Source: a virus. From it: a stretch of 38,084 nt of DNA. The stretch covers positions 1 through 38,084 of the IMG/VR virus record IMGVR_UViG_3300035661_000165. The stretch is one strand, 5' to 3'. Made by a program: the position numbers and the translations under genes. The notes under the pieces were generated by a model that was not told the DNA's origin, made no database searches, and saw nothing but the letters and a program-made list of their open reading frames with translations. Of this stretch, positions 6,327 through 14,300 are shown in pieces (the first letter of the stretch is position 1; the number at the start of each line of letters is the position of its first letter).

Positions 6327-6541
6327 GCCTTTGTATCCTCCTTGGTATCAATGCGCTTACCCTTGATCCCCATGCTGTTCAGATGCTTGCCTACGCTCTC
6401 AGCCGACTTCATAGCGACAAACTGTTCTGGAGTGACACCCTGGTACTCATAAGTTCCGCCATTCTTGAACTTGACCCGCATCACGCCGTTTTCATGGCCG
6501 ATGCTGTCAATGTTGCTGCTCACGACGTTACAAAGTTTCAT
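6323..6541 (-). CDS. KTSC-domain protein
   Basis: 72 aa. The segment VVSSNIDSIGHENGVMRVKFKNGGTYEYQGVTPEQFVAMKSAESVGKHLNS fits the KTSC fold, with the small beta-sheet, the YxYxGV turn and a helix. It is a short domain linked in the literature to RNA/tRNA-synthetase-type proteins and common as a stand-alone phage protein. Its role here is unknown. It has a strong GGGAGG ribosome site and overlaps the nuclease gene upstream by 14 bases. Confidence 0.8.
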   Translation of the reverse strand: MKLCNVVSSNIDSIGHENGVMRVKFKNGGTYEYQGVTPEQFVAMKSAESVGKHLNSMGIKGKRIDTKEDTKA

Positions 6542-7163
6542 ACGTCCTCCCCCCCTTCAGATAGTTGTATTGATAAAGACAAGAACGGAAGTAATCAAAA
6601 TCATGCTTGCCGGTCAGCCGCTCGAACTTGAACGGGTCCCCGTTCTTCGGTAGCCATAACGCCCACCGCTGAGTTGCTGCCGTGTATTTTTCCTGCTCAC
6701 ACCATCCCCGTTCATAAGCTGCCAGCTGTGGCCCGACGCTGGAACTCGCCCCGGTCTTGATGTCGATAAAACTGAGCTTCCCGTTGATCATGGCTATAAT
6801 ATCAATCGTGCCGGCATAGCCATAACGCAGTGAATAAAATGGGGTTTCAGTAAACATGATATGTGGCCTGTACTGCTCCCGCCACAATTCAAACTGCTTC
6901 AGTGGCCCTACATACGCGCCATCAATTGCGCTCCAATCAAGCCAGCCGTTTGCCAGTATCCGGCACCCTTCGTGAATATCCGTACCGATTGCCGCCGCTT
7001 TCTCCATTACGTCAGAAGGAATCACGGCACCGCTGTTCCGGCCTATGTGGTATGAAGTGCCGCCGATCTCCACGCGCATGAAGTCGTTGAGTACTGCGGT
7101 AACGCCTGGCACCCTGATACCGTTCCAGAAATAAGCGTGAGTGGACTCGTCAAAGGTCAGCAT
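6528..7163 (-). CDS. PD-(D/E)XK nuclease, RecB/Cas4-like
   Basis: 211 aa. The catalytic pattern of the RecB-type nuclease fold is visible: GTDIH (H64), an E at about 106 (FTETPFY), GTIDIIA (D121), and IDIKTG (D134-x-K136), followed by a Q/Y helix (PQLAAYERGW). It should degrade DNA ends to give single strands for the annealing protein encoded immediately upstream, whose stop overlaps its start (TAATG). Together they form a two-component recombination system of Red/RecET type. Substrate polarity cannot be told from sequence. Confidence 0.87.
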   Translation of the reverse strand: MLTFDESTHAYFWNGIRVPGVTAVLNDFMRVEIGGTSYHIGRNSGAVIPSDVMEKAAAIGTDIHEGCRILANGWLDWSAIDGAYVGPLKQFELWREQYRPHIMFTETPFYSLRYGYAGTIDIIAMINGKLSFIDIKTGASSSVGPQLAAYERGWCEQEKYTAATQRWALWLPKNGDPFKFERLTGKHDFDYFRSCLYQYNYLKGGRTYETL

Positions 7164-8080
7164 TAAGCACCCTCCTCAAAAGCTGGCACGTCTGCCTGTG
7201 CTTCCTGAATCTTGGCTTGCAGGTACTCGTAAATCCTCTCAAGCCATGTCTGGGATGTAGAAGGTTCGTGCAACTTAGCGTAGACCAAGAACGCCCCGGA
7301 TGTCTTGCCGCCCCGTGAAGCCTCCATAAGCAGGTTTTTCTTTGCCCCTTCCTCGCCTCCGGTTAGATGGTCCAGTGCCAGATCAATCTTTTCGGCAACG
7401 CTCATTTCCTCGCTGTCATCCATTTGTGCATCTACAACCTTTTCACGGGCAGGTGTAGCAGCCTTGGGCGGGGCAGGGCGTGAGGACGAAGCAGCGGGGG
7501 TTTTCTTCTGGTCCAGATATTCGGGTGGCAAATCTTCAACATCCTGTGTGAACACGTCCGATGCGCCGGTACAGGTCAGCGTCAAATCCATCTGAGCGCG
7601 TTTCTTCGCCATCTTCAGAATAGTATTAGCAACGTCAGCACTGTTCATGCGTACCTGCTGGAACTTCTTCCCATCGCGGGTATACTTCAGGCGCCGCCGA
7701 TCTTCCGGGGTATCCTCAAACTCTGCTGTGCATACTGCCGAACGCCACTTGTACTTTTCTTCCTCGCTGGAACACTCGCCTACGCCCTCACCGACTATCT
7801 CGCCATTTGGCAAAACGCCCTGACAGATAACACGGTAATGAACCTCACCGCCTATTCCCAAATCTTCTACCCTGGGGATTACTGCAATGCGGAACATGCT
7901 CAACAGTAATTCGCTGCCCGGTTTCCAGAGTGACGGCTTAGACACTCCTGGAATCGTGCCGTAATGCACCTTGTCGCGCATCACAGAACCCATTGCCTGC
8001 TGGACCATGTCAACTCGCTGCTTCAGTTCGTGAACGGTTAACGCCCCGACGTTTGTTGTTGTGGTTAATGCCTGTGTCAT
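7163..8080 (-). CDS. Probable single-strand annealing / recombination protein
   Basis: About 305 aa from the ATG at 8080, which has AGGAGG upstream; the longer frame to 8125 has no ribosome site. The conserved N-terminal part contains VHYGTIPGVSKPSLWKPG, then GEGVGECSSEEEKY and NTILKMAKKRAQMD. This pattern is typical of a phage protein found next to exonucleases and commonly annotated as an annealing or ssDNA-binding recombinase. A disordered P/A/K-rich linker follows (about residues 190-225), then an acidic helical C-terminus. Assignment to annealing function rests on context and resemblance, not on a solved family signature I can verify. Confidence 0.6.
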   Translation of the reverse strand: MTQALTTTTNVGALTVHELKQRVDMVQQAMGSVMRDKVHYGTIPGVSKPSLWKPGSELLLSMFRIAVIPRVEDLGIGGEVHYRVICQGVLPNGEIVGEGVGECSSEEEKYKWRSAVCTAEFEDTPEDRRRLKYTRDGKKFQQVRMNSADVANTILKMAKKRAQMDLTLTCTGASDVFTQDVEDLPPEYLDQKKTPAASSSRPAPPKAATPAREKVVDAQMDDSEEMSVAEKIDLALDHLTGGEEGAKKNLLMEASRGGKTSGAFLVYAKLHEPSTSQTWLERIYEYLQAKIQEAQADVPAFEEGA

Positions 8081-8093
8081 TTTCTTCCTCCTT

Positions 8094-9098
8094 TTATGCT
8101 GCCTCCACGAACTTGCCACTGTCATTCAGCTGATACCAAACCTCGGCTTTTAGCTTGCCGTCTGAGCCGTCTCCACAGCCTATTTCAGCACAGCGCATTT
8201 CATACCGTCTTTCCTCGTGGTTCCGCCAAACCAGAGCGATACATCCAAATTTGCCAGCCATAGCCTTTGAACTGACTCCGGTTGATACGGCGGCACTTGC
8301 GTTGCCTGTAGCCGATGATTCTGAACTATAACCTGTAGTCGATGATACTGAATTGTCCCCTGTAGCCGATGATTCTGAACTATCCCCTGTAGCTGAGGAT
8401 GCTGAACTATAACCTGTAGCTGAGGATGCAGACCTATAACCTGTAGTCGATGATACTGAATTGTCCCCTGTAGCTGAGGATGCTGAACTATAACCTGTAG
8501 CTAATGCTACGGACCTATCCCCTGTAGCTGAGGATGCTGAACTATAACCTGTAGCTGATGATGCTGAACTATAACCTGTAGTCGATGATACTGAATTGTC
8601 CCCTGTAGCCGATGATGCTGAACTATAACCTGTAGCTAATGCTACGGACCTATCCCCTGTGGCCGATGATGCTGAACTAGAACCTGTAGCTGAGGATGCA
8701 GACCCGGCCTCGGTAGCGTGGTTGGTTTCTTTGTATTTGTGGCTAAACATAAATTTTACGGCGGCCCCAATGAATTCGCGCAATGTCAAGGAAGGTCCGA
8801 TCTTGATCTCAGTACACGCAACTTTGCTATCGTCATCGTGTTTGTCAATTTGTCCGGTACACTCAACAGCATGGAACAGGCTGGTCACAGGACCGTAGTA
8901 ACTGAATACATCAAGCGGATTTTCGCAGAAGTGAAATCCGCTGTTGCACGCCTGGGCCTCGCCTTCGTGCTTGTAGGTTTTGCCCTCTTCGAATTGGAAT
9001 CCACGGCACTGCATGTTTTTGTCAAACCCCTTGAATCCGTGGATAACGGGAATATTCTCCTTTTTGGTCTTCGTTTTTGGCGGTTTGTAGGTTGTCAT
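8094..9098 (-). CDS. DUF7666-type protein with 9-residue repeats
   Basis: About 334 aa. The N-terminal domain (roughly residues 15-120) has the KGFDKNMQCRGFQFEEGKTY and CNSGFHFCENPLDVFSYY pattern of the phage DUF7666 family. The middle is sixteen tandem 9-residue units of the form ATGxxSxxS, ideal for a parallel beta-helix or stacked-strand rod. The C-terminus (about 60 residues) is a small domain with CIALVWR. The start at 9098 has AGGAGG upstream; the longer frame to 9191 overlaps the neighbour. Function unknown; the repeat region is prone to expansion and contraction. It lies in the early operon rather than among virion genes, so a tail role is unlikely. Confidence 0.8.
   Translation of the reverse strand: MTTYKPPKTKTKKENIPVIHGFKGFDKNMQCRGFQFEEGKTYKHEGEAQACNSGFHFCENPLDVFSYYGPVTSLFHAVECTGQIDKHDDDSKVACTEIKIGPSLTLREFIGAAVKFMFSHKYKETNHATEAGSASSATGSSSASSATGDRSVALATGYSSASSATGDNSVSSTTGYSSASSATGYSSASSATGDRSVALATGYSSASSATGDNSVSSTTGYRSASSATGYSSASSATGDSSESSATGDNSVSSTTGYSSESSATGNASAAVSTGVSSKAMAGKFGCIALVWRNHEERRYEMRCAEIGCGDGSDGKLKAEVWYQLNDSGKFVEAA
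8259..8690 (-). repeat. 27-bp minisatellite, 16 units
   Basis: Sixteen 27-bp tandem units encode ATG-x-x-S-x-x-S-type nonapeptides. Near-identical units recur in a higher-order pattern (DRSVAL, YSSASS, DNSVSS, YSSASS, YSSASS blocks), a sign of recent block duplication. A half unit extends to about 8705. Confidence 0.9.
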
Positions 9099-9145
9099 TT
9101 TCTTCCTCCTTGTTGGTCTGTGCAAAAATTGAGTATCGCTGATTG

Positions 9146-9385
9146 TCAGGGTAAAAAAACACGGTTCAGTTCCGACAATGGAACATACCAATACTTTCCT
9201 ACCCGTTTACCGAACAGTGCCGTTGCCATCTGTTCAGGTGGTATCTTGTCACCATGTATCCGTTTCAGCCGCTGCCCCCTCAGGCACATTCGGGCAATGT
9301 ACCGCGCCTCAGTGCCGGGGAATAGTCTTGCCGCTTCAACTGATGTCAAGCCCTGCACTGGCTGTGCTTGCTTCTCCTCGCTCAT
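9146..9385 (-). CDS. Small helix-turn-helix DNA-binding protein
   Basis: 79 aa. It has an N-terminal helix-turn-helix-like segment (SVEAARLFPGTEARYIARMC) and a C-terminal GKRVGKYWYVPLSELNR that resembles the wing of MerR/excisionase-type DNA-binding domains. The ATG at 9385 follows a near-perfect GGGAGGTGAT site. It could act as an early regulator of the operon; its target may be the 20-bp repeats at 9854-9906, but that link is only inference. It is not accompanied by an integrase, so a true excisionase role is unlikely. Confidence 0.6.
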   Translation of the reverse strand: MSEEKQAQPVQGLTSVEAARLFPGTEARYIARMCLRGQRLKRIHGDKIPPEQMATALFGKRVGKYWYVPLSELNRVFLP

Positions 9386-9420
9386 TTTTATCACCTCCCT
9401 TCTGGTTAAGTTAAAACGTT

Positions 9421-9555
9421 GTGGCGACCGGAATTGTTCAGCAAAACGATATGGTGGTCAGTCTTGCCTATGTCACCGGTCAGGGGGCTATCATCCGATT
9501 TCTATCCCCCGGCTTCGTCGTGCCGACTCTCGGAATGCCGCACGATCTACTCTGA
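9421..9555 (+). CDS. Candidate plus-strand small ORF
   Basis: This is the only plus-strand reading frame that looks coding: GTG at 9421, 44 residues, with a beta-rich hydrophobic composition (VSLAYVTGQGAIIRFLSPGF). No good ribosome site is seen, and the promoter would have to sit in the 35 bases shared with the start of the divergent gene. The same codon register read on the minus strand is also protein-like but contains several stops, and a 33-codon minus-strand ORF (9480-9581, GTG start) competes. It could also be a decayed gene or an untranslated leader. Confidence 0.3.
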   Translation: MATGIVQQNDMVVSLAYVTGQGAIIRFLSPGFVVPTLGMPHDLL

Positions 9556-9599
9556 TTCACCGCCTGCGTGTCACTACCCACGCCGCGCCACAATCTTAA

Positions 9600-9788
9600 T
9601 TACCATTCGCCAAGATGCAGGTATCGCTTTCCGTACAACTGCGCCTCGACAACGTTATCTGTTGCCTGCGCCTCGACCACATCAAAATGCCCTTGGTTAA
9701 TAGGCTGCATATCCCCCGAAAACACTTTAATGTTGCCCTCTTTCGCCATGATGCTTACCAGTTCAGCAATAACCTGTGAAATGTGCAT
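9600..9788 (-). CDS. First small gene of the early operon
   Basis: 62 aa, unrecognised. It has an N-terminal helix (MHISQVIAELVSIMAKEG) and a strand-rich remainder with two VVEAQ repeats (residues 37-41 and 46-50). An AGAGG site precedes the ATG at 9788. It is the first gene downstream of the promoter and repeat array at 9854-9916, the position where phages often place a regulator or host-takeover protein. Function unknown. Confidence 0.65.
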   Translation of the reverse strand: MHISQVIAELVSIMAKEGNIKVFSGDMQPINQGHFDVVEAQATDNVVEAQLYGKRYLHLGEW

Positions 9789-9853
9789 GTTCAGCCTCTG
9801 TAGTTGTAGTGTGTAATTATTAACAGGGTTTAATCATTCCGCAACTCAGGTCA

Positions 9854-9906
9854 GCAGTATTAGTCCTTATTATGCAGTATTAGGCCTTATTATGCAGTAT
9901 TGCTGA
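9854..9906 (-). repeat. 20-bp tandem repeat array, operator-like
   Basis: Two near-identical 20-bp units (9854-9873 and 9874-9893, one mismatch) and a 13-base partial third (9894-9906). The array is bounded by TCAGCA (9851-9856) and TGCTGA (9901-9906), giving it outer dyad symmetry. It overlaps and follows the predicted -10 box, so a protein bound here would block or tune early transcription. Confidence 0.7.
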
Positions 9907-9916
9907 ATCATGTCAA
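9889..9916 (-). promoter_or_regulatory. Predicted sigma70-type early promoter
   Basis: Reading leftward on the minus strand, a perfect TTGACA (9911-9916) is followed after 16 bases by CATAAT (9889-9894). This stands about 100 bases upstream of the first early gene and just downstream of the late-module terminator, the expected place for the early promoter. It is overlapped by the 20-bp repeats. Confidence 0.65.
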
Positions 9917-9955
9917 GTGAAATAATTGCGGGTGGATTAGTATCATCCATGAGAA

Positions 9956-9985
9956 AGCCCCAAACCTCTAATAAGGAATGGGGCT
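9956..9985 (-). terminator. Hairpin ending the late/lysis module
   Basis: AGCCCCA (9956-9962) pairs with TGGGGCT (9979-9985) around a 16-base loop. On the minus strand it is followed by TTTCTC. It lies between the end of the spanin genes (10013) and the early promoter, so it insulates early from late transcription. The short T-run makes it a moderate terminator. Confidence 0.6.
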
Positions 9986-10012
9986 GTTGTGCTTTGAGGT
10001 ATGTGCGGGGGA

Positions 10013-10231
10013 TTACTTCTTAACTTGGCAGGCTTCCGCTTTTTCCAGTATCCGGGCCAGGGCTTCGTCTTGGATCAGCCACCCCGAGAACGGCGCTAAT
10101 TCGTTCTGCTGTAACTTCACTACATGGTTGCCCTGTAATATTACCATGTTGTGTGAGCAGGCTGTCAATACGATCAGAAACAGCAGCAGCGTCACCGTTT
10201 GCAATGTCAGTACGGCCCTGTTGTATTTCAT
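10013..10231 (-). CDS. Outer-membrane spanin, Rz1-like lipoprotein
   Basis: 72 aa. The N-terminus is a lipoprotein signal: basic MKYNR, a hydrophobic stretch TLLLFLIVL, then the lipobox L-T-A-C with the acylated Cys at about residue 25. The mature part is only about 48 residues and would reach into the periplasm from the outer membrane. It lies in a different frame within the gene for the membrane-anchored partner (10020-10334), the classic embedded Rz/Rz1 arrangement. The pair should fuse inner and outer membranes in the last step of lysis. It is less proline-rich than lambda Rz1. Confidence 0.65.
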   Translation of the reverse strand: MKYNRAVLTLQTVTLLLFLIVLTACSHNMVILQGNHVVKLQQNELAPFSGWLIQDEALARILEKAEACQVKK

Positions 10232-10334
10232 CCTGTCTGTCCTCCTGGTCGCGTTTCGGCTGGTTGGACTGCCATTGTTTCAGCCCCCATAATACTATGC
10301 CCAGAATTGAAACAATGGCAGCACCCCATTCCAT
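10020..10334 (-). CDS. Inner-membrane spanin, Rz-like
   Basis: 104 aa. An N-terminal transmembrane helix (about residues 3-20, AAIVSILGIVLWGL) is followed by a charged, Gln-rich helical segment (QPKRDQEDRQDEIQQG) and a less ordered tail. Position, size and the embedded lipoprotein gene in another frame support a role as inner-membrane spanin. The start at 10334 overlaps the stop of the preceding small membrane protein (TAATG). The C-terminal 30 residues look less coding-like because that DNA is shared with Rz1. Confidence 0.6.
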   Translation of the reverse strand: MEWGAAIVSILGIVLWGLKQWQSNQPKRDQEDRQDEIQQGRTDIANGDAAAVSDRIDSLLTQHGNITGQPCSEVTAERISAVLGVADPRRSPGPDTGKSGSLPS

Positions 10335-10510
10335 TACTGAGTGACCGTACCGCCGGTGACATTGGCATCTTTTGCAAATATGCCCATCAGCACGGGACCA
10401 AGTACAGCCAGAATCTGACCGATAGTTTTCAGGATAGCGTCGTCAGTTGTTGCCAAACCCATACCTGCCGCAGTGATTCCACCGAATAGCGTAGTTTTCC
10501 AGTTCTTCAT
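10334..10510 (-). CDS. Small hydrophobic lysis-cassette protein
   Basis: 58 aa with two hydrophobic stretches (about residues 7-20 and 25-46, including ILAVLGPVLMGIF) separated by a short polar TTDD turn. It lies between a TM protein and the spanin genes and could be a holin or pinholin of two short spans; a structural or scaffold-like role is not excluded. A GGAGAG site precedes the ATG at 10510. Its stop overlaps the Rz start. Confidence 0.6.
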   Translation of the reverse strand: MKNWKTTLFGGITAAGMGLATTDDAILKTIGQILAVLGPVLMGIFAKDANVTGGTVTQ

Positions 10511-10536
10511 TTTTGTCTCTCCTTTTCTTGGTTGTG

Positions 10537-10773
10537 TTACTTTTCGTGACGGACTTTGTGCTCTGCCTTCAGTGCTTCATGATCCGACCTCAGACTCCCT
10601 AAAGACTTTTCCAAATCGCCGGTGTAGCCGAAAAGCGTATCAATCGCTTTTTTGATGTCGTTCACCCACAATTTCGCCATGAAGCCAACCACGGCTAGTA
10701 TGATTGAGATTACCCCGCCACCGACGGCAACAATAACCGCAGCCAGGGGAATGGTGATATTGCCGTTTTCCAT
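10537..10773 (-). CDS. Membrane protein with coiled-coil tail, lysis cassette
   Basis: 78 aa from the ATG at 10773, which has GAGGT 5 bases upstream. One strong glycine-rich transmembrane helix (residues about 7-33, PLAAVIVAVGGGVISIILAVVGF) is followed by a charged helical tail with heptad-like Leu spacing (DLEKSLGSLRSDHEALKAEHK). The layout resembles haemolysin XhlA-like or holin-associated proteins. It is one of three membrane proteins of this cassette; which one is the holin cannot be decided from sequence. Confidence 0.65.
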   Translation of the reverse strand: MENGNITIPLAAVIVAVGGGVISIILAVVGFMAKLWVNDIKKAIDTLFGYTGDLEKSLGSLRSDHEALKAEHKVRHEK

Positions 10774-10774
10774 T

Positions 10775-10936
10775 TCATACCTCGTCCCTCGGTTTAGTGT
10801 GGTTCGCAACGAGTTTTTCCAGCATCATGCGACATGTTTTCTGTGCCGATTTAAAGGCCCATATTCCGTAAGCGGTAAGCGCCAGGTCAATAATCAGCAG
10901 TCCTGCCAGGATGATCTCAATTGGACATCCGTTCAT
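10775..10936 (-). CDS. Small membrane protein, holin candidate
   Basis: 53 aa. One transmembrane helix at about residues 6-26 (EIILAGLLIIDLALTAYGIW), then a basic tail (KSAQKTCRMMLEKLV). It starts at 10936, overlapping the stop of the endolysin gene (TAATG) with GGAGG upstream, and its stop lies one base before the next gene's ATG. The tight coupling to the endolysin makes it a good holin candidate. Confidence 0.6.
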   Translation of the reverse strand: MNGCPIEIILAGLLIIDLALTAYGIWAFKSAQKTCRMMLEKLVANHTKPRDEV

Positions 10937-11343
10937 TATGCCGCCCTCCGGTAGCCCAGAACATCATCCCGTTTGTAGGCACTAATTTTCACCTGATCAG
11001 ATTGATTCCCGCCCAACACATAGACCAGACCATCTGCTGACTTAACAAAGAACCCAACATGGCCGGATGGTGGATTGCCACGCTTCAAGATAATCACATC
11101 ACCCTCTTGAGGCAGATCGACTTTGACACCCCATTGCAACCAGCTACGTGCAGCGGCTGACTTGGTACGCACTACCCCGGCCTGCATGTGGCACCAATTG
11201 ACAAACGAACTGCACCATGGGGTTTCGTCGTCTGTTGCATGAAGATCAACGGCTTGTTGGTATTCAACAATACGGGGATTGTTCTCTGCCCCTGCAATTT
11301 CCTTCTGCCCGACTTCGCCTTGTGCTATCTCGTATGGGGTCAT
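10936..11343 (-). CDS. Endolysin, NlpC/P60-like TIGR02594 family
   Basis: 135 aa from the ATG at 11343, preceded by AAGGAGG; the longer frame to 11415 has no ribosome site. The family pattern is clear: PWCSSFVNWC (C44), SGHVGFF (H95) and GGNQSDQV (N113) give a Cys-His-Asn triad of papain-like peptidoglycan hydrolases, and KSAAARSWLQWG is the usual connecting motif. No signal peptide is visible, so release depends on a holin. It is the first gene of the lysis cassette, directly after the giant virion protein. Confidence 0.85.
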   Translation of the reverse strand: MTPYEIAQGEVGQKEIAGAENNPRIVEYQQAVDLHATDDETPWCSSFVNWCHMQAGVVRTKSAAARSWLQWGVKVDLPQEGDVIILKRGNPPSGHVGFFVKSADGLVYVLGGNQSDQVKISAYKRDDVLGYRRAA

Positions 11344-11392
11344 GCGTACACCTCCTTTTTTGTTTGCTGAATAATCAGACAGCTTTGCTGTA

Positions 11393-14300
11393 TCATTTGA
11401 CACCAGCTTTTTCAAGTGCCATTTCCTTGAACACGCCCCGCTTGATATATCCCTCTACCGTTAATTGCTCTACTATCTTCTGGTATTCTGCTGCTGGCAT
11501 GGTCTTTTCATAGCTCTGAAGCAGGGCGGACTTTTCTTTGACTCCGGCTGCGTCAATAATAGCGTCGATCTTTGCATTGTTCTGTACCTTGCCTGCATAA
11601 CGGTCATACCGTGGCCTGAACTCGCTAAACTTTGTGTCATTATCAAGCTTCTTTTCGTCAATCAATTGGCGGTATAGCTTCACCTTGTCGCTTACTGTAG
11701 GCTGTCCATTCTGCTTGTCTATGTCCTCGATAATTGCCTCTCTTACGTCAAGGGACCGCCGCGCTTCCTTCTCTGCTACCTGCTGAGTCACGTCACGTAA
11801 TTGCTCCCGTTCACCCTGGTCAGATACCTTCAGGAAGCGTCCAAGCACGTTGGCACCCGGATACTTCAGCACCTTTTCAAACTCACTCTGCACCTTTTCG
11901 GGGCCGTCACCAGAAAACTGGTAAATGGAGCTACCACCCAGGCTATTTGACATATGCTTGCCAAACTCAAGCCATTTCCGGTGGTCGTTTGCCTTGAAGA
12001 TCTGATCAGGTATGACAAGCTTTCCCCTGTAGTCGTCATAAGGGTTGAGACCCCGCATTATCTGCACAATGTCGGTTGCAGCGGATAGATACGGATTCAG
12101 GCTGTATGGTGATTGCTCGGACGCATACGACAATACGCTCTTGCTTCCGGTAATATTGCCCTGCATAGCGTTCCATAGCACGCCCCCTACCATGGTTCCG
12201 GTGTAGTCCTGCGGCACCCTGAAATAAACACCCTTGCCCTTACTGTCAAAGCCAAGCGGTATTACGTTGTAGTTGGTTTTGTCATAGTTACTGGCACTGT
12301 CCATAATCTTCTTGATTCCAGATCCAAACGCCCCGGCTGCTGCCGCCGCCATCATCAACTTGGGGATGATATTGTAAGCTGCTGTCTTCCAGGCATATTC
12401 AGCCTTGCTTTCTTTGGCAGATTCCCACGATGAACGCCAGCCCTCTTTTGCCACGTTAGAAAATAGGAATATGTTGTTTGTGATTGCGTGCAGTCTGCCT
12501 GTCCGGTGAACGTCAGGAGTACCCACGCGAGAACGGACCATATGCCCGGTCTTCTCCGGGGTCATATCGGTATTCTCTGTAATGTACTTGTGGCCGGCCA
12601 GCTTGCCGATCCGTTCCGTGAACTTACCCATGTTACCAAGTGCGTCCCACAACATCATAAACGGCTTGATAACCTTGTTGCGGTACTGAACTTGTGACTT
12701 GCCAAACTGTTGCAGCATCCTGTCAAGCTCATTATCCGGTGATTCATCAATGTTGGTAAACTGGCGATCCGTAACAAGCATCTTGTTCTTAAACATGCCC
12801 TGAATTTCGGGACTCATTTTCCCGTTGAATACGTCCGCCCATGCTTCCGGTGCTGCTTTGCCGTAATACTTCAGCAGTGTGAAAATTGAAAGCCCTGGTG
12901 TATTCTTCCACGTTTCTATGAAGTCGCGGGGTACGTTAGCAACCATCCACAAGGGATTGTGATTGACCAGCACGGCACGTAACGGAATGTTCATTATCTG
13001 CCACGCCTTAAGTATCGCGCTGGCTTCGTAAGGACTATGTGCAAAGGTTTCAGCTATTCCTTTTGGGACATACAGTGCCTGCACCTCTCCCTTGTGCGGA
13101 AACATGATCATACCCTGATCAGGATCAGAAGGCTCAACCGGTTCATGCGTCTTGCCGTTCCAGCGGGTATCCGCTGAACGTATCTCGTCCGGGAAGTGCT
13201 CTTTCAAAAAGTCCGTAACTTTCTGCTTCACAATCTTGACATTCGCTGCCCTGATCAAAGCAGCATCCTTCATCACGGTTGCAATGAAAGGGTTGCGTAT
13301 TTCCTGAAGAGTACCAACCTGCTTGAAAATCTGAGCCGACACGCTCCGGCCGTACTTGGCTTCAATGAACTTCTGAACCTCCCATGTTGCATAATCGGTG
13401 TTATCCCGGACATGTTGCATTAAGTCGTCCGGCCACATTTCGGCCTGATCAACAACGTCAATCACGTTACGCTCACGAATGCCCTTGTACTTCTCCACGT
13501 AATCAGCAAGGGCTTGCCACTTCTCCGGGCCAAGTTGTTGCTCAAGATGCTTCAAACCTGCTGCTGCTGTCTCTGCGGTATGTCCAAGAGGGTTGGCCAA
13601 TTCTGCGCGGTCACTGGTGATGCGCTTCAATAGCATGTACTCGCCCAGGTCATCAATTGTCAGGCCATCCAGCTTCATAGGCTCAAGCATCAGGCTGTCA
13701 ATTTCGTGCAAGTGACTGTAGACCTCGCCCGAAATATAGGGCAGGGTTTCCACCCAGTAGGCCGGATTGTCTGCATCCTCAACAATCTTGCCGGACTTCT
13801 TGACAGCCTTAACCTTCAGGTTAATATCCGCATTCTTATCAATCAGGTCTTTGTAGAGTGAGTGCATGATATCTGCCAGGGGCTTGCGCTCGGATTCCTT
13901 CTTGATCGCTTCCCCACGGTCAAACATGCTGCGGATATTCTCTTGACGATGCTGCATGATCTCGTCTGAGTTGTTCAGCCTCTGTTGAATGTCGTAGTAG
14001 ACTTTAGACACTTCCGGCTTGCGGTTCAGGTATGACATGAACGCCTTTTCAAAGGTGGGGGCAATCTTCCGGACCATGGCAGGGTCGTTCAGCAGTGCGC
14101 TGAAAGCATCAGCATAAAGCTCTGCTGACGAAAAACGATAGGCAGTGTATCCAGGATCATTCCCCGGCTGGAACGGTTTCCAGTGTAGGGTTAAGTCTTT
14201 CAGCTCTTGGCTGATCGTTTCCAGCTTGTAAAGGTTGCGCTTGCTGATCTCCTCTTGCACCAGTTCTGCATATCGCTTGCTGATCTCCTCAGGGGTTGCG

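Noticed and set aside
9146-9385. Excisionase of a temperate phage
   Set aside because: The DNA-binding fold is similar, but no integrase, attachment site or CI-like repressor was found in the window.
8718-9599. Plus-strand ORF of 293 codons
   Set aside because: It runs antisense to the DUF7666-type and helix-turn-helix genes; its composition and lack of ribosome site mark it as a shadow frame.
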